64,000 nucleotides of DNA from Microcoleus sp. FACHB-61 (GTDB lineage Bacteria > Cyanobacteriota > Cyanobacteriia > Cyanobacteriales > Microcoleaceae): contig JACJNY010000069.1 in the NCBI GenBank assembly GCA_014695295.1, forward strand, positions 1 through 64,000, written 5' to 3'. A program made the position numbers and the translations under genes. A model generated the notes under the pieces. The model was not told the DNA's origin. It saw only the letters and a program-made list of their open reading frames with translations, and ran no database searches. The first letter of the stretch is position 1, and each line of letters starts with the position of its first letter. This document shows, piece after piece, positions 27,883 to 37,017 of the stretch.

Positions 27883-28779
27883 TCAATTTTTCTTTAGCAA
27901 TTTTTTGAGCAACTTAGGAACCTCCGAAGGCCGAGCCGCCACAGGTATGTCCGCCTCTTCAAAGGCAGCCATTTTGTTTGGGGCTGTAACTCCAAAGGCT
28001 TTCTGGGCAGCAGCCCGAGAACTGATCAGGATGCCGGCGTGGCCCAAAGACGGCCCCTTGGGAGCGTAGCGGCCGGCCAGATAAGCAACTACCGGTTTAT
28101 CGATCGCCGAGGCAATGTAAGAAGCAGCAGCTTGTTCGCTCCACCCGCCAAATTCCCCCACCAAAACCATCGCTTCCGTACTGTCGTCTTCGTCCAAAAT
28201 TTGCAGCCACTGCATAAAAGAAGAACCGACAATCGCGTCGCAGCCAATACAAACCGCCATCGACTGCCCCAACCCCGCCTCAGTCAGTTCGAGGGCAATT
28301 TCGTAAGTCAAAGTGCTGCTGCGGCTGATCACGCCCACCGGGCCGGGAGTGTAGAATTCCGTAGGGTGAGTTCCCAGCAGCAGTTTGTCGGGCACAATAA
28401 TCCCCGGACTGTTGGGCCCGATTACCAAAGTTTCGGTGGCTTCTGCTTTTCTGACTAAGCGCACCATATCCAGAGGAGGCACTCCCCCAGTGACGATCGC
28501 GATTTGCCGAATTCCTCCCGCGATCGCTTCTAGAGCCGCATCCAGCACCGAGTAAGGGTCTACCAAAATTACCGCAGTGTCAACGTGACCCACTGCCGCC
28601 ACTGCTTGTTCTACCAAATCAAAAACCGGAATTCCCTCCACTTCCAGCCCCCCCCGACCGGGACTGACACCGGCGACTACATTCGTGCCGTATGCTTTCA
28701 TCATCAGGGCTGTGCGGGTTGACGCGGGAGATTCTGTAATGCCCTGTACTAGGACTTTGCTTTCAGGAGTTAAATTCAT
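27883..28779 (-). CDS. Succinate-CoA ligase alpha-subunit-like CoA-binding protein
   Basis: A 298-residue SucD-like protein. The CoA-binding Rossmann start is KVLVQGITESPASTRTALMM; GIRQIAIVTGGVPPLDM, IGPNSPGIIVP and the phospho-histidine loop SLGHAGILISS follow in the order known for SucD. The catalytic histidine in GHAG is present. Some canonical positions differ (Ser for Cys in GPNSPG, Ser for Gly in ISRSSTLTYE). With the SucC-like gene upstream on the same strand it should form an acyl-CoA ligase making succinyl-CoA or a related thioester. A TnpB element separates the two genes. Confidence 0.88.
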   Translation of the reverse strand: MNLTPESKVLVQGITESPASTRTALMMKAYGTNVVAGVSPGRGGLEVEGIPVFDLVEQAVAAVGHVDTAVILVDPYSVLDAALEAIAGGIRQIAIVTGGVPPLDMVRLVRKAEATETLVIGPNSPGIIVPDKLLLGTHPTEFYTPGPVGVISRSSTLTYEIALELTEAGLGQSMAVCIGCDAIVGSSFMQWLQILDEDDSTEAMVLVGEFGGWSEQAAASYIASAIDKPVVAYLAGRYAPKGPSLGHAGILISSRAAAQKAFGVTAPNKMAAFEEADIPVAARPSEVPKLLKKLLKKN

Positions 28780-28945
28780 TTTTTCCCACTTGACACTCGA
28801 TCTTTAAAAAGCAGAAGGCCTTCGTCTGTGCATAACTGCTTTGTGAAACTTACCTAAACTTGCCTAAAATCATCTTTAGACACAATCCGAGTTCACTTCC
28901 TACGCTGTTGGGTAGACGACTAATCCCAAGATAAGTAGGCTATCC

Positions 28946-28960
28946 CCCTCAAGCCGAGGG
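28946..28960 (-). ncRNA. TnpB right-end hairpin, likely part of the guide (omega/re) RNA scaffold
   Basis: On the minus strand CCCTC GGCTT GAGGG forms a hairpin that spans the tnpB stop codon. In IS200/IS605-type elements the guide RNA scaffold overlaps the 3' end of tnpB and ends at the element border, with the guide taken from flanking DNA. The exact end was not located. Confidence 0.5.
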
Positions 28961-30040
28961 TTCCCAGTTTAAAATATTCAAACTGGCATTCAAATCACGA
29001 TCTAAAGATATGCCACAAACAGGACAGTCAAAAGTCCTAATACTTAGTGGCATATCTTTTTTAGTGCCACAATTAGAACAGGTTTTAGAACTAGGGAACC
29101 ATTGATCGACTAGCACTAAAGTTGCTCCATACATTTTGCACTTGTAATCAAGTTGGCGCTTGAATTCGTAAAATCCTATATCGGATATTGCCCCAGCCAG
29201 TTTGTGATTCGCCATCATGCCTTTAACGTTTAAGTCTTCAATCTTGATTAGCTTGAAACTTTTAGCTAAATAAGTTGTTAACTTGTGAAGAAAATCTGAG
29301 CGAATGCAAGCTATCGGCGCGTGGATTCGAGTGATCTTATTATAGGTTTTGCATTGGTTTTGGGAACCTTTTACCTGTTTTGATGCTTGGCGCTGCCAAG
29401 TAGCAAGTTTGGTTTTCGCTTGCTTCAACGGTTTTGGTGCATCAAAAACCTGTTGGTTTGACAGCGTGGCCGCATATTTGATACCTACGTCAATTCCTAC
29501 AGAGCTTTCAGGCTGTCGAACTGGTAAACGTTCTGCATCAATGCAAAAGGAAACAAACCAGCGACTTCCTTTTTTTGAAATAGTAAAAGTTTGAGAGACG
29601 AAGCCGCATTCTAGGGCTTCGTAGAGTCGAAAAGTTCCCAATGTAGGAATTTTAATGGTGTTGCCAGCGCTTAGCAGAACTTTCCCGTTAGATGAGTCAA
29701 CCGTAAAAGACTGACCGTTTCGGCGACTAGCGAATGTCGGATGACCTGCTTTTCCAGAGCGATACCGACTAAAAGCATCTTTTAAGTCAATCAAAGCATT
29801 TTGATAAACTCGACTAGACAACTGGTTCATCCAACCGAATTCAGGCTGTTTCTTGACGTGGTTGGTAAGAACTTTTTTGACTTCGTTGAGTACCTTCGAG
29901 TCTGAAAGATTTCCCTCGCTATACATTTGAGTCCGCAGGCTTAATCCAAAATTAAATACTACGCGCCGAAATCCTGCGTGTTTTGCCATCAAAGTCGCTT
30001 CGTTGTTATTTAATTTTAGCGCTCGTTTAATGGCAAACAT
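28949..30040 (-). CDS. tnpB: TnpB RNA-guided nuclease of an IS200/IS605-type element
   Basis: A compact 363-residue TnpB. The RuvC-like catalytic residues are visible: D184 in VGIDVGIKYA, E268 in IKIEDLNVKGM and the acidic DRDLNASLNI near 347-349. The zinc finger is intact, with C321/C324 (CSNCG) and C339/C342 (CPVCG). No frameshift is seen, so the protein may be active. No tnpA accompanies it, so it is an IS1341-like solitary element mobilised in trans. It lies between the SucC-like and SucD-like genes on the same strand, about 100 bp from the former. Confidence 0.93.
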   Translation of the reverse strand: MFAIKRALKLNNNEATLMAKHAGFRRVVFNFGLSLRTQMYSEGNLSDSKVLNEVKKVLTNHVKKQPEFGWMNQLSSRVYQNALIDLKDAFSRYRSGKAGHPTFASRRNGQSFTVDSSNGKVLLSAGNTIKIPTLGTFRLYEALECGFVSQTFTISKKGSRWFVSFCIDAERLPVRQPESSVGIDVGIKYAATLSNQQVFDAPKPLKQAKTKLATWQRQASKQVKGSQNQCKTYNKITRIHAPIACIRSDFLHKLTTYLAKSFKLIKIEDLNVKGMMANHKLAGAISDIGFYEFKRQLDYKCKMYGATLVLVDQWFPSSKTCSNCGTKKDMPLSIRTFDCPVCGISLDRDLNASLNILNWEPSA

Positions 30041-30140
30041 AAAACTTCCTCAAGGGCGATCAACTATGGAGAATTTTAGTAACTATTTGGCACTTAAGTC
30101 TTGCTCTCGTCTTTTGCCGATCGACCGACTGCCGCTGCCG

Positions 30141-31376
30141 CTACTTGGCGGAGGATACAGAGGTGGCCGCAGCCTCATCCAAAGTGCTAGCTAGCTGCAC
30201 CGGCAACTGTCCCAAACGCTTTTTAACAGCATCAGCATCGATCTCTACCAGGCGCAGCACAACTTGGATGTGGCGGTTGGCGCGAGCTTTCCGTTCCAAA
30301 TACCCGGCTACTGCAGCCGTGATTTCCTCGCTCTTGGAGGCGCTGCCCAAAATATTTACCAGTATCACCTTAACGTTTTTATCCTGAGCGACTAACTCCA
30401 GACCCAACTCCGCGCGATCGCGCAGGGCATTTGCTGCATCGTAGCGGTCTAGGGAACCAATATTCACAAAATTAGCTGGTTTTCCTCCTTGGTGGGTTAC
30501 AGCATCCAGAGTTGCCATTGTCAGGCCCACTCCGTTGCACAAAATCCCGATATTCCCGTCTAGTTCGATTAATTGCAGGGATTCGGAATTCGAGATTGGG
30601 GATTGAGATTTGGGGTCAAACTCCGGCGGTGGCGAGTGCTGCACCTTCGAGTTGAAATTAAGGCGATCGCCGGGGGCATGGGGACTTCTCCTTTCCCGTG
30701 CCCACCCGCTGCTTTGCCTATTCCCCGAGAGTGCGGCCAAATCTGGATGCCGCCCCAAGGCCTCGTCGTTGGCGGTGACTTTACCGTCTAAAGCCATTAC
30801 CTCTCCCGTTGGGCTGATGCCGAGAGGATTGATTTCTACTAAATCTAAATCTTTTTCGACAAACAGCCGGTACATTTTCTCGACAATGGTGCTCACGGAT
30901 TGAATCAAGTCTCCCTGCAATCCCATTTTCAGCGTGAGACGCCTCGCGTAGAATGGGGAAAATTCCTGGTCTACGGCAACTTGCTGCATTTGCTCGATCG
31001 ACCCTTCGACATCCATACCTCCTTGGCTCGAACCCAGAAGAACCGGGCGTCGCGCTACCGGGTCTAGGAGTACCGCTAAGTACAATTCTTGGTCGGCGTT
31101 GTACTTTGCTTCTGCCAGCAGGACTTGGGGATATTCACTCTCGATGGGCAAATTAAAAATTGTTTGGGCGGCAGCTACTGCATCGATCGTATTTTCCACA
31201 AACTTGATACCGCCCGCCCGGCCCCTTCCCCCAGCCCGCACTTGCGATTTGAGTACAACCGGGTAGGGAATTTTAAGTCCTTTGAGGTCGGCGGGATTGT
31301 CAATCCGCTGCGACGGCAAAATCGGAATTGCCATCTGGCGAAATAAAGATTTAGCTTGGTACTCTAACAAATCCAT
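30141..31376 (-). CDS. Succinate-CoA ligase beta-subunit-like ATP-grasp protein
   Basis: A 411-residue SucC-like protein. The ATP-grasp start (MDLLEYQAKSLFRQMAIP, VVLKSQVRAGGRGRAGGIKF) and the metal-site LVEINPLGI are clear. The C-terminal CoA-ligase domain begins at IGILCNGVGLTMATLD and includes FVNIGSLDRYDAAN and VILVNILGS. Residues about 218-266 form a repeat-like, Pro/Ser/Arg-rich insert between the two domains that is absent from typical SucC. The enzyme would use ATP or GTP with the SucD-like subunit to interconvert succinyl-CoA and succinate in the open cyanobacterial TCA cycle, or use a related acid. Confidence 0.88.
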   Translation of the reverse strand: MDLLEYQAKSLFRQMAIPILPSQRIDNPADLKGLKIPYPVVLKSQVRAGGRGRAGGIKFVENTIDAVAAAQTIFNLPIESEYPQVLLAEAKYNADQELYLAVLLDPVARRPVLLGSSQGGMDVEGSIEQMQQVAVDQEFSPFYARRLTLKMGLQGDLIQSVSTIVEKMYRLFVEKDLDLVEINPLGISPTGEVMALDGKVTANDEALGRHPDLAALSGNRQSSGWARERRSPHAPGDRLNFNSKVQHSPPPEFDPKSQSPISNSESLQLIELDGNIGILCNGVGLTMATLDAVTHQGGKPANFVNIGSLDRYDAANALRDRAELGLELVAQDKNVKVILVNILGSASKSEEITAAVAGYLERKARANRHIQVVLRLVEIDADAVKKRLGQLPVQLASTLDEAAATSVSSAK

Positions 31377-31712
31377 TTATTAATTACGGGTGACGGGTAG
31401 TTGGCAACAAGCAATTCGTCCTAATTGGCAATTCATAATTAATAGATAGTAATTGGTTTTTTGTCAAGTTAAAAGTTAAAGTTTTTCGCTTTTATCTTTT
31501 AATTTTAGACTTTTGTATTGCCGATTACTTATTCGCTATTACCCCTCGCCTATTACCTATTACCTAAGGTGTTTCAAAGTGTTTTTTGCGAGAATTGCCA
31601 AATTTTACTGGCTGCTCTGGTGAGGACATATTTGGCGAGCGTTGGTGTTTTTTTGTCTCCGAAAATCTTCGGACTTTGGGCAGTAATGTGCCGAGATATT
31701 TCTGCTAATTGT
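31377..31712. other. Intergenic region with short degenerate repeats
   Basis: About 335 bp with CTATTACC-like short repeats (31535-31565) and AATTGGCAATT-like patches, upstream of the SucC-like gene and downstream of the glycosyltransferase. No gene, terminator or RNA motif was recognised. Confidence 0.55.
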
Positions 31713-33230
31713 TTACTTTATGCTACTACCAGCGCCTTGATGGACGGTTTTAACCCATTTCAGCCGCTTGGGCCGTACCGCAATCCGAGCCGTCACAGTC
31801 CCTACCAGCAGCCAGTGGAACATATAAACAGTACCCCGCAGCGTTTGCAGCAAGGTGGCAAAAACTCTTTTAACGTCAAATTTGGTCTCTTTGCGAGTGC
31901 GGCGCAAACCGACAAACATTCCCACCAGGGACAAAGTAAGGGTCATAAAAGTTAGGGGACTGGCGATCGGCATCCGGCGCAGCACAATTGACATCAAAAA
32001 GTCGGGTAGCGCTACTGTGGGCAAGAAATATTGAGATACCCAAAATCCAAATAAATCCCAAGTTTTCCCAGTTCCCATCCGGTTCCGCAAAATTAGCCGC
32101 CAATAGTCAAGATAACGCTGATAGCCGCCTTCTGCCCAGCGATTGCGCTGGTGCCACAGAGCCCGAGCGTTAGTGACTCCTTCTTCTGACACGGCTGGGA
32201 AAGGGAGAAATTCAATGTCCCATCGGTCTAGGTGCAGCCTCACCGTCAAATCCAGGTCGTCGGTAATCGTTTCCTCGTTCCAGCCGCCGCACCGTTCCAA
32301 GGCGTTGCGACGCATGAATTGGCCGTTACCGCGCAATTCTCCAATGCCGCCGATCGCAATCCGCTGCTGTTGGAAAAAACTGTCGAGAGCCATTTCTGCT
32401 TCTTGGCCGCGAGTCCAAAAATTCACCTGAGCATTGGCGATTGCTTTTCTGACTTGCACAGCCCCTACCTGTTGTTTCTCGAACACCGGCAGCACCCTGC
32501 GCAACAAATCCGGCGTTACCGTTGCGTCGGCGTCAAATACTCCCACAAATTCCCCGCGAGTCAGCGGCAACACTTGATTCAGGGCTCCCGACTTGCCGCC
32601 GCTGGCATTTGCTCCTCTGCTAAATACTTTGAGCTGTGGGTACTGTTTGGTTAGCTTTTCCAATACTAGCGGCGTGTCGTCGCTGCTGTGATCGTCGATC
32701 GCCCAAACTTCGTAGCGGTCGATCGGATAGTCTAAATTGCAGATTGATTCTACGAATCGGGCAATCACCGCTTCCTCGTTTTTCGCAGCCACCAGCAGCG
32801 ACACGTAGGGCCAATCCTCTCGACTTTCATCGGCAAGAGGCGGCAGTGCTGGCTTGGGCGAAGCGAACAAAACTCGAAATGCTTGCATCCACAGCAGTCC
32901 CGTCAGCCCCCACACTACCCACGCACCCCAAGAAATCAAATGCAGGGCGATCGTGCCGCCCCAAATCGCAGTCAGCACTGCGGCGGCTTTTCCCCGGCGT
33001 CCCCGGTACAGATTTTGAGGAAAAGAGGGAGCTCCGGGCACAGACACCGCAACCGGGAGCTTTGCTTTTGTTTCCGCGTCAAACACCCTGTCGCCAATGT
33101 CTGGTATGGCAAATACTTTGCCGACCTTCGAGTTCGAGGTCAAACTCTTGAGCTCTTCTTGAGCTAAATCAGAGATGTCCAAGTTAAGCTCGCTGCGAGC
33201 GTCGTTTTCTGGCCAAGAACTCTCCTGCAT
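31713..33230 (-). CDS. Cellulose-synthase-like processive GT2 glycosyltransferase
   Basis: A 505-residue membrane glycosyltransferase with the D,D,D,QxxRW set: DD at 179-180, DAD at 233-235 in VFDADATV, TDDLD at 323-327, and QRNRW at 361-365. Two helices (about 82-122) precede the catalytic domain and at least two follow it (from about 400). This architecture builds and threads beta-linked polysaccharides across the membrane. The first 75 residues are a hydrophilic extension. It may form a surface glucan or another polymer. A PilZ domain is not visible. It is on the same strand as the SucC-like gene but 337 bp away. Confidence 0.92.
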   Translation of the reverse strand: MQESSWPENDARSELNLDISDLAQEELKSLTSNSKVGKVFAIPDIGDRVFDAETKAKLPVAVSVPGAPSFPQNLYRGRRGKAAAVLTAIWGGTIALHLISWGAWVVWGLTGLLWMQAFRVLFASPKPALPPLADESREDWPYVSLLVAAKNEEAVIARFVESICNLDYPIDRYEVWAIDDHSSDDTPLVLEKLTKQYPQLKVFSRGANASGGKSGALNQVLPLTRGEFVGVFDADATVTPDLLRRVLPVFEKQQVGAVQVRKAIANAQVNFWTRGQEAEMALDSFFQQQRIAIGGIGELRGNGQFMRRNALERCGGWNEETITDDLDLTVRLHLDRWDIEFLPFPAVSEEGVTNARALWHQRNRWAEGGYQRYLDYWRLILRNRMGTGKTWDLFGFWVSQYFLPTVALPDFLMSIVLRRMPIASPLTFMTLTLSLVGMFVGLRRTRKETKFDVKRVFATLLQTLRGTVYMFHWLLVGTVTARIAVRPKRLKWVKTVHQGAGSSIK

Positions 33231-33476
33231 AGGTTACTTGATTCAACCACCAATAGTTTTTGATTTTAGAGATAAGTATTTACTGTACCAGTTTCTGGCC
33301 TTGTGTCGAAAGCAGACGGGAGGACAAGCAGTGGCCTCGCTGCTTGTACGACGCGGGTAAACGGGCATTGCATAGATTATTTGGGATGGCTTTTGCTTGC
33401 GATCGACCAGGAATATCTGCTAGTTTTTTCTGGGGATCTCAACTATCTGTTAGTAATAATTGTCTGAGGTGGAAAT

Positions 33477-33851
33477 ATGTCTATTCCTCAACTCAAGCCA
33501 GCCGACGACAAAGAAGTGAAAGTCTACGCGCCTTTCTGTCAAGAGCCCAGGCGCAAGTTTTTGCCACACGCGATTGCGCTCTACAAGCTCAAAAGCTTGG
33601 AGGGGGCAAGAAAAATTGACGGCGGCGACGATGTGCCGTTTGTCGCTAGTTGGAATATCTCGTCGCTGCCGATCGACTTAACCCGCTGTCGGGTGTTGTT
33701 TGACGGCAATGCTGAACTCAGTTACGAAGTGACTATGCAAAGCTCTGAGTTTGTCAGTTGCTTAATTGAGGTACTCCTGACTTTTCAGCGGACTCGTACC
33801 GTCGATTTTTCTAAAACGTTTTACCGCAAGCTGATGCGCATGGATGAGTAA
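33477..33851 (+). CDS. Small conserved-looking soluble protein, unidentified
   Basis: A 124-residue protein with no motif I recognise. It is soluble and mixed alpha/beta, with VKVYAPFCQEPRRKF near residue 14, VASWNISSLPIDLTRC near 56 and a C-terminal basic helix (FSKTFYRKLMRMDE). A strong ribosome-binding site (GAGGTGG about 7 bp before the ATG) supports expression. It is divergent from the cellulose-synthase-like gene and has no close co-directional partner. It is probably a cyanobacterium-specific gene, though I cannot name the family. Confidence 0.7.
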   Translation: MSIPQLKPADDKEVKVYAPFCQEPRRKFLPHAIALYKLKSLEGARKIDGGDDVPFVASWNISSLPIDLTRCRVLFDGNAELSYEVTMQSSEFVSCLIEVLLTFQRTRTVDFSKTFYRKLMRMDE

Positions 33852-33995
33852 TTTTCACCGCACCCGCGCTGCCGAAAGTCCGCAATTGACCAAAAGCAAT
33901 TTGGTCAATTGCCCCCAGATTCATTCGTGGAGCGAGAAAAAAGCTCCGAATCCCGATCGCCAGCCCCCGGATTTATCAGTGGGGTCGCTTTCTTC

Positions 33996-34027
33996 AATCT
34001 AAAATCTAAAATCTAAAATCTAAAATC
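33996..34027. repeat. Heptamer tandem repeat (TCTAAAA)
   Basis: Four units of TCTAAAA in a row followed by a partial copy. This is the same class of short tandem heptamers as at 13634 and 41422. Confidence 0.92.
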
Positions 34028-34044
34028 GAGTGACGGGCGCTATA

Positions 34045-34105
34045 ACTGGCGCACCAATAGTGTAACGCCACGGGGACGGCGACATTAAATGATTGGTGCG
34101 CCAGT
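34045..34105. repeat. Stem-loop with perfect 14-bp arms
   Basis: ACTGGCGCACCAAT (34045-34058) and ATTGGTGCGCCAGT (34092-34105) are exact complements 33 bp apart. The spacer has its own short GCC/GGC stem. It could be a small mobile palindrome or a structured RNA; neighbouring genes are far away. Confidence 0.8.
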
Positions 34106-35088
34106 CCTATTTGAAAAGCGCAATAGTAACTGAGTTCTTGCATTATTCTCAGGAATCCCTTTGGGCGCGAGCACTTATTCCCACTGCTTGCAGCAAATCT
34201 ACAGCAGTTTGCTGTTGAGCGCGATACAGATTTAGCGGACTCACACAAAGCCTGAGTCCCTACCTGTATTTCATCCAGAAAACTGCTGTATTTGTTGTGG
34301 AACAAGCTCAAAAGTCTATTTCGGACATGGGTGCCAGCGAGTGCGATCGCGCCATCCGATTTCGTTCAACTTTTGCGGTTCGGTAGCTGAGAGGAAAACG
34401 CAGTAGGCGGGGCCAACGAAACTCAATCTACTGCCCTTGAACTCCGATCGGGCATCTGTCGCAATCAGCCTTTGGGCGAGCAAAATGCCAGCCGACGCCA
34501 CCAGACAATTTATGTGTTTAGAAGCTATAATTTCGACACTAAACAGCTTATTAAACGCACTTACAAATATCATCTGTAACGCGGGCTAACGTAATAATAA
34601 TTAATAGCTAGTAAGCCATTTTTATTTTACACAATAGGCAAAATAATTAGAAAAAAATCGTAGGATACCCTAAATAATTACTGTTTTTTACTAATACAAA
34701 CATCCTCCTCCATACAACGAAGCTTTTTGTAAAATAAAAATATCTATGTGTGTCATGTTATCTGTATTTTCTAATAATCGGTAGAAGAGCTAAATTACGC
34801 ACTAATCGTGTCTGAAAATTCTTACCATAAAAAACGGCTATTAAGGCTATCACGCTCAATAAATAATTATCAAAAGCGGCGACTCAAAAAATCACTAAAA
34901 AACTGCTTTCCCAAAATCCTGTAAAAAAAATGCGAAGAAAAAGGTTGCGAACAGGTGAATAAAGTTTTTCCGTAAAAAAAGAATCTGCGCAAAAACGACA
35001 AAATCGAGTATAATCGTATTGCAAAATTGAGTCGCAGTTCAGAAATACTGTAGAAAAAACTAAATTTATTGAAATAGACAGGTGCAAA

Positions 35089-36186
35089 TTGAGGATTGAA
35101 GGCGTACCCAAATTGACTAAATATTTGCTGATCGGTTCCACAAAAGCTTACAGCGGCAAGTCTGCCATCGCCCTGGGGATGGCACTCGGACTCCGGGCAA
35201 AAGGACTGGCCGTCGGCTACGGCAAACCTCTGGGAACCTGTTTCAGCTCCGAGGGAGCTGGGATCGAGGACGAAGACGTGCGGTTGGCGGTAGAGACACT
35301 GAATCTCTCAGAAAGTCAGATGCCGTCAACATTGCTGTATTTGGACGAAGAGACGGTTCACAAGCGTTTGCGGGGAGAAGACAAGACAGATTACCGCCAG
35401 TCTGTAGCGCAATATTTGCAAGCTTCCAGCGGAGACTTGGTGCTGTTAGAAGGCCCAGCTAATTTGGAGGAAGGCAGTCTGTTTGACTTGTCTTTGGCTC
35501 AAGTCGCTGAGGAAATTGATGCCTCTGTGCTTTTGGTAGCCCGCCCGATCGCTCTGTATGTAGACGATTTGCTGTCGGCTAAGCGGCGTTTGGGTTCGCG
35601 GTTGCTGGGCGTCGTGATTAACGACGTTCCCTCGGACAAACTCGAATCCGTAACGGCGACTGTGCGGCCATTTCTGGAGGCTGCTGGTATTCCAGTTTTG
35701 GGAATGCTGCCGAGAAGCGCTTTGCTGCGCAGTGTCAGCGTCAAAGAATTAGTGCACCAATTGAAAGCTGACGTGCTCTGCCGTAAAGACCGTTTGGACT
35801 TGATGGTGGAAACCTTGACAATTGGCGCAATGAATGTAAGTTCTGCTCTGAAGTATTTCCGCAAAGCGAGAAATATGGCGGTGGTGACCGGGGGCGATCG
35901 CACGGACATTCAGCTAGCGGCTCTGGAAAGCTCGACTCAGTGCTTAATTTTGACAGGACACTTGCCTCCTTCTCCTCTGGTGATCGGCAGGGCAGAAGAA
36001 ATGGAAATTCCAGTTTTGTCTGTTGATTTGGATACCTTAACCACGGTAGAAATTATCGACAGCACCTTTGGCAACGTGCGCCTGCACGAACCGATCAAGG
36101 TAGAATGCGTTACTCAGCTAATGGCAGAACATTTTGACCTTGAGGCTCTGATCGCATCCGTGGGCCTGGGCGATCGAGTCCATTAA
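35089..36186 (+). CDS. Phosphotransacetylase-family protein (BioD-like N-terminal P-loop plus DRTGG domain)
   Basis: A 365-residue two-domain protein. The N-terminal 215 residues form a BioD/dethiobiotin-synthetase-like P-loop domain (IGSTKAYSGKSAIALG, LVLLEGPANLEEG, VVINDVP). The C-terminal part is a DRTGG domain like the regulatory domain of long phosphotransacetylases (MAVVTGGDRTDIQLAAL, CLILTGHLPP), but the catalytic PTA domain is absent. Its job is probably regulatory or nucleotide-dependent ligase-like; not proven. No ATG fits: the frame begins at TTG 35089, and another TTG at 35113 (TKYLLIGSTKAYSG) matches the family start better. Confidence 0.85.
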   Translation: MRIEGVPKLTKYLLIGSTKAYSGKSAIALGMALGLRAKGLAVGYGKPLGTCFSSEGAGIEDEDVRLAVETLNLSESQMPSTLLYLDEETVHKRLRGEDKTDYRQSVAQYLQASSGDLVLLEGPANLEEGSLFDLSLAQVAEEIDASVLLVARPIALYVDDLLSAKRRLGSRLLGVVINDVPSDKLESVTATVRPFLEAAGIPVLGMLPRSALLRSVSVKELVHQLKADVLCRKDRLDLMVETLTIGAMNVSSALKYFRKARNMAVVTGGDRTDIQLAALESSTQCLILTGHLPPSPLVIGRAEEMEIPVLSVDLDTLTTVEIIDSTFGNVRLHEPIKVECVTQLMAEHFDLEALIASVGLGDRVH

Positions 36187-36444
36187 GAAGGCAGCCGGAG
36201 CTAAAGATATTCGGCAGCCGCAGCTAAGGGAAGAAGGTATTCGGCATTGGGCATTCGGCAAAGAGAATTTTTTGTTTAAATAAATAAAAAGCCAAAATTC
36301 TTAAATTCTCAATTTTTCTTGAATTCTAGCTTGAGCTCCGGCTGCCGAATGCCTTCAGACATTCTGCCTTCTGGCTTCCTCAAATCTCGCCATCCTCTCG
36401 CCAAATCTCGGAAATCAGCAATTCTTAACTTCTTTTTGGCGGCA

Positions 36445-37005
36445 ATGGCTAGTGAGTCTGCTAAAATCCACAACGTAGTTTTATTTAATTTAATAAATTC
36501 TTTGAGTCAATCAATTGAGCTACCCAGAGTAGATGATTTTTTACAAGAACTTGCGGCGATCCAGCAAACCGGCTCCAAGCGGATTGCTCTTTTGGGTTCT
36601 CGCCACGTTCCTATTACCCACCAGCAGCTAATTGAGATGCTGAGCTACGCCATAGTTCTGGGAGGCAATCAGCTCATCACTTCTGGCGCTACAGGCACCA
36701 ATTCAGCCGCGATTCGGGGGGCAATGCGAGCAGATCCCAATCTGCTGACGGTGATTTTGCCGCAAAGCATGAGCCGCCAGCCTCGGGAGTCTCGCGACCA
36801 ACTCGAACAAGTGATACATTTGGTAGAAAATCCCAAAAATGACAGTTTGTCTCTCCCGGAAGCAAGCGCCATGTGCAATCAGGAGATTATTTCTCGGTGT
36901 CAGCAACTGATCTGTTTTGCTTTTCACGAAAGCCACACTTTGCTGAAAACTTGCCAGGATGCTGAGGAACAGCGCAAGGTGGTTACTCTGTTCTATTTTG
37001 ATTGA
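36445..37005 (+). CDS. DNA recombination-mediator protein A-like (DprA/LOG-type Rossmann) protein
   Basis: A 186-residue protein with a DprA/LOG-like Rossmann core: IALLGSRHVPITHQQLIEML, then LGGNQLITSGATGTNSAAIRG, which resembles the DprA nucleotide or ssDNA loop. It lacks the C-terminal winged helix and the SAM domain of full DprA (about 370 aa). Cyanobacterial proteins of this size are annotated as recombination-mediator protein A, but a ligand-sensing SLOG role is also possible. The frame extends upstream to 36319 through unlikely residues; the ATG at 36445 is the natural start. It is 12 bp before the MAPEG gene, so the two form an operon. Confidence 0.82.
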   Translation: MASESAKIHNVVLFNLINSLSQSIELPRVDDFLQELAAIQQTGSKRIALLGSRHVPITHQQLIEMLSYAIVLGGNQLITSGATGTNSAAIRGAMRADPNLLTVILPQSMSRQPRESRDQLEQVIHLVENPKNDSLSLPEASAMCNQEIISRCQQLICFAFHESHTLLKTCQDAEEQRKVVTLFYFD

Positions 37006-37017
37006 ACTGCGAGGCGG

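Larger units (their letters stand above)
33852..35088. other. 1.2-kb intergenic region
   Basis: Holds a heptamer tandem repeat (33996-34027) and a 14-bp perfect inverted repeat (34045-34105), described separately. Minus-strand frames of 85-101 codons (34006-34311, 34316-34573, 34884-35141) show no recognisable domain; the middle one could be a small gene but lacks a ribosome-binding site. The 34600-35080 part is very AT-rich and probably contains the promoter of the 35089 gene. Confidence 0.55.

Noticed and set aside
34316-34573. 85-codon minus-strand frame with protein-like composition
   Set aside because: No recognised family, no ribosome-binding site and no homologous pattern; left as a note in the intergenic entry.
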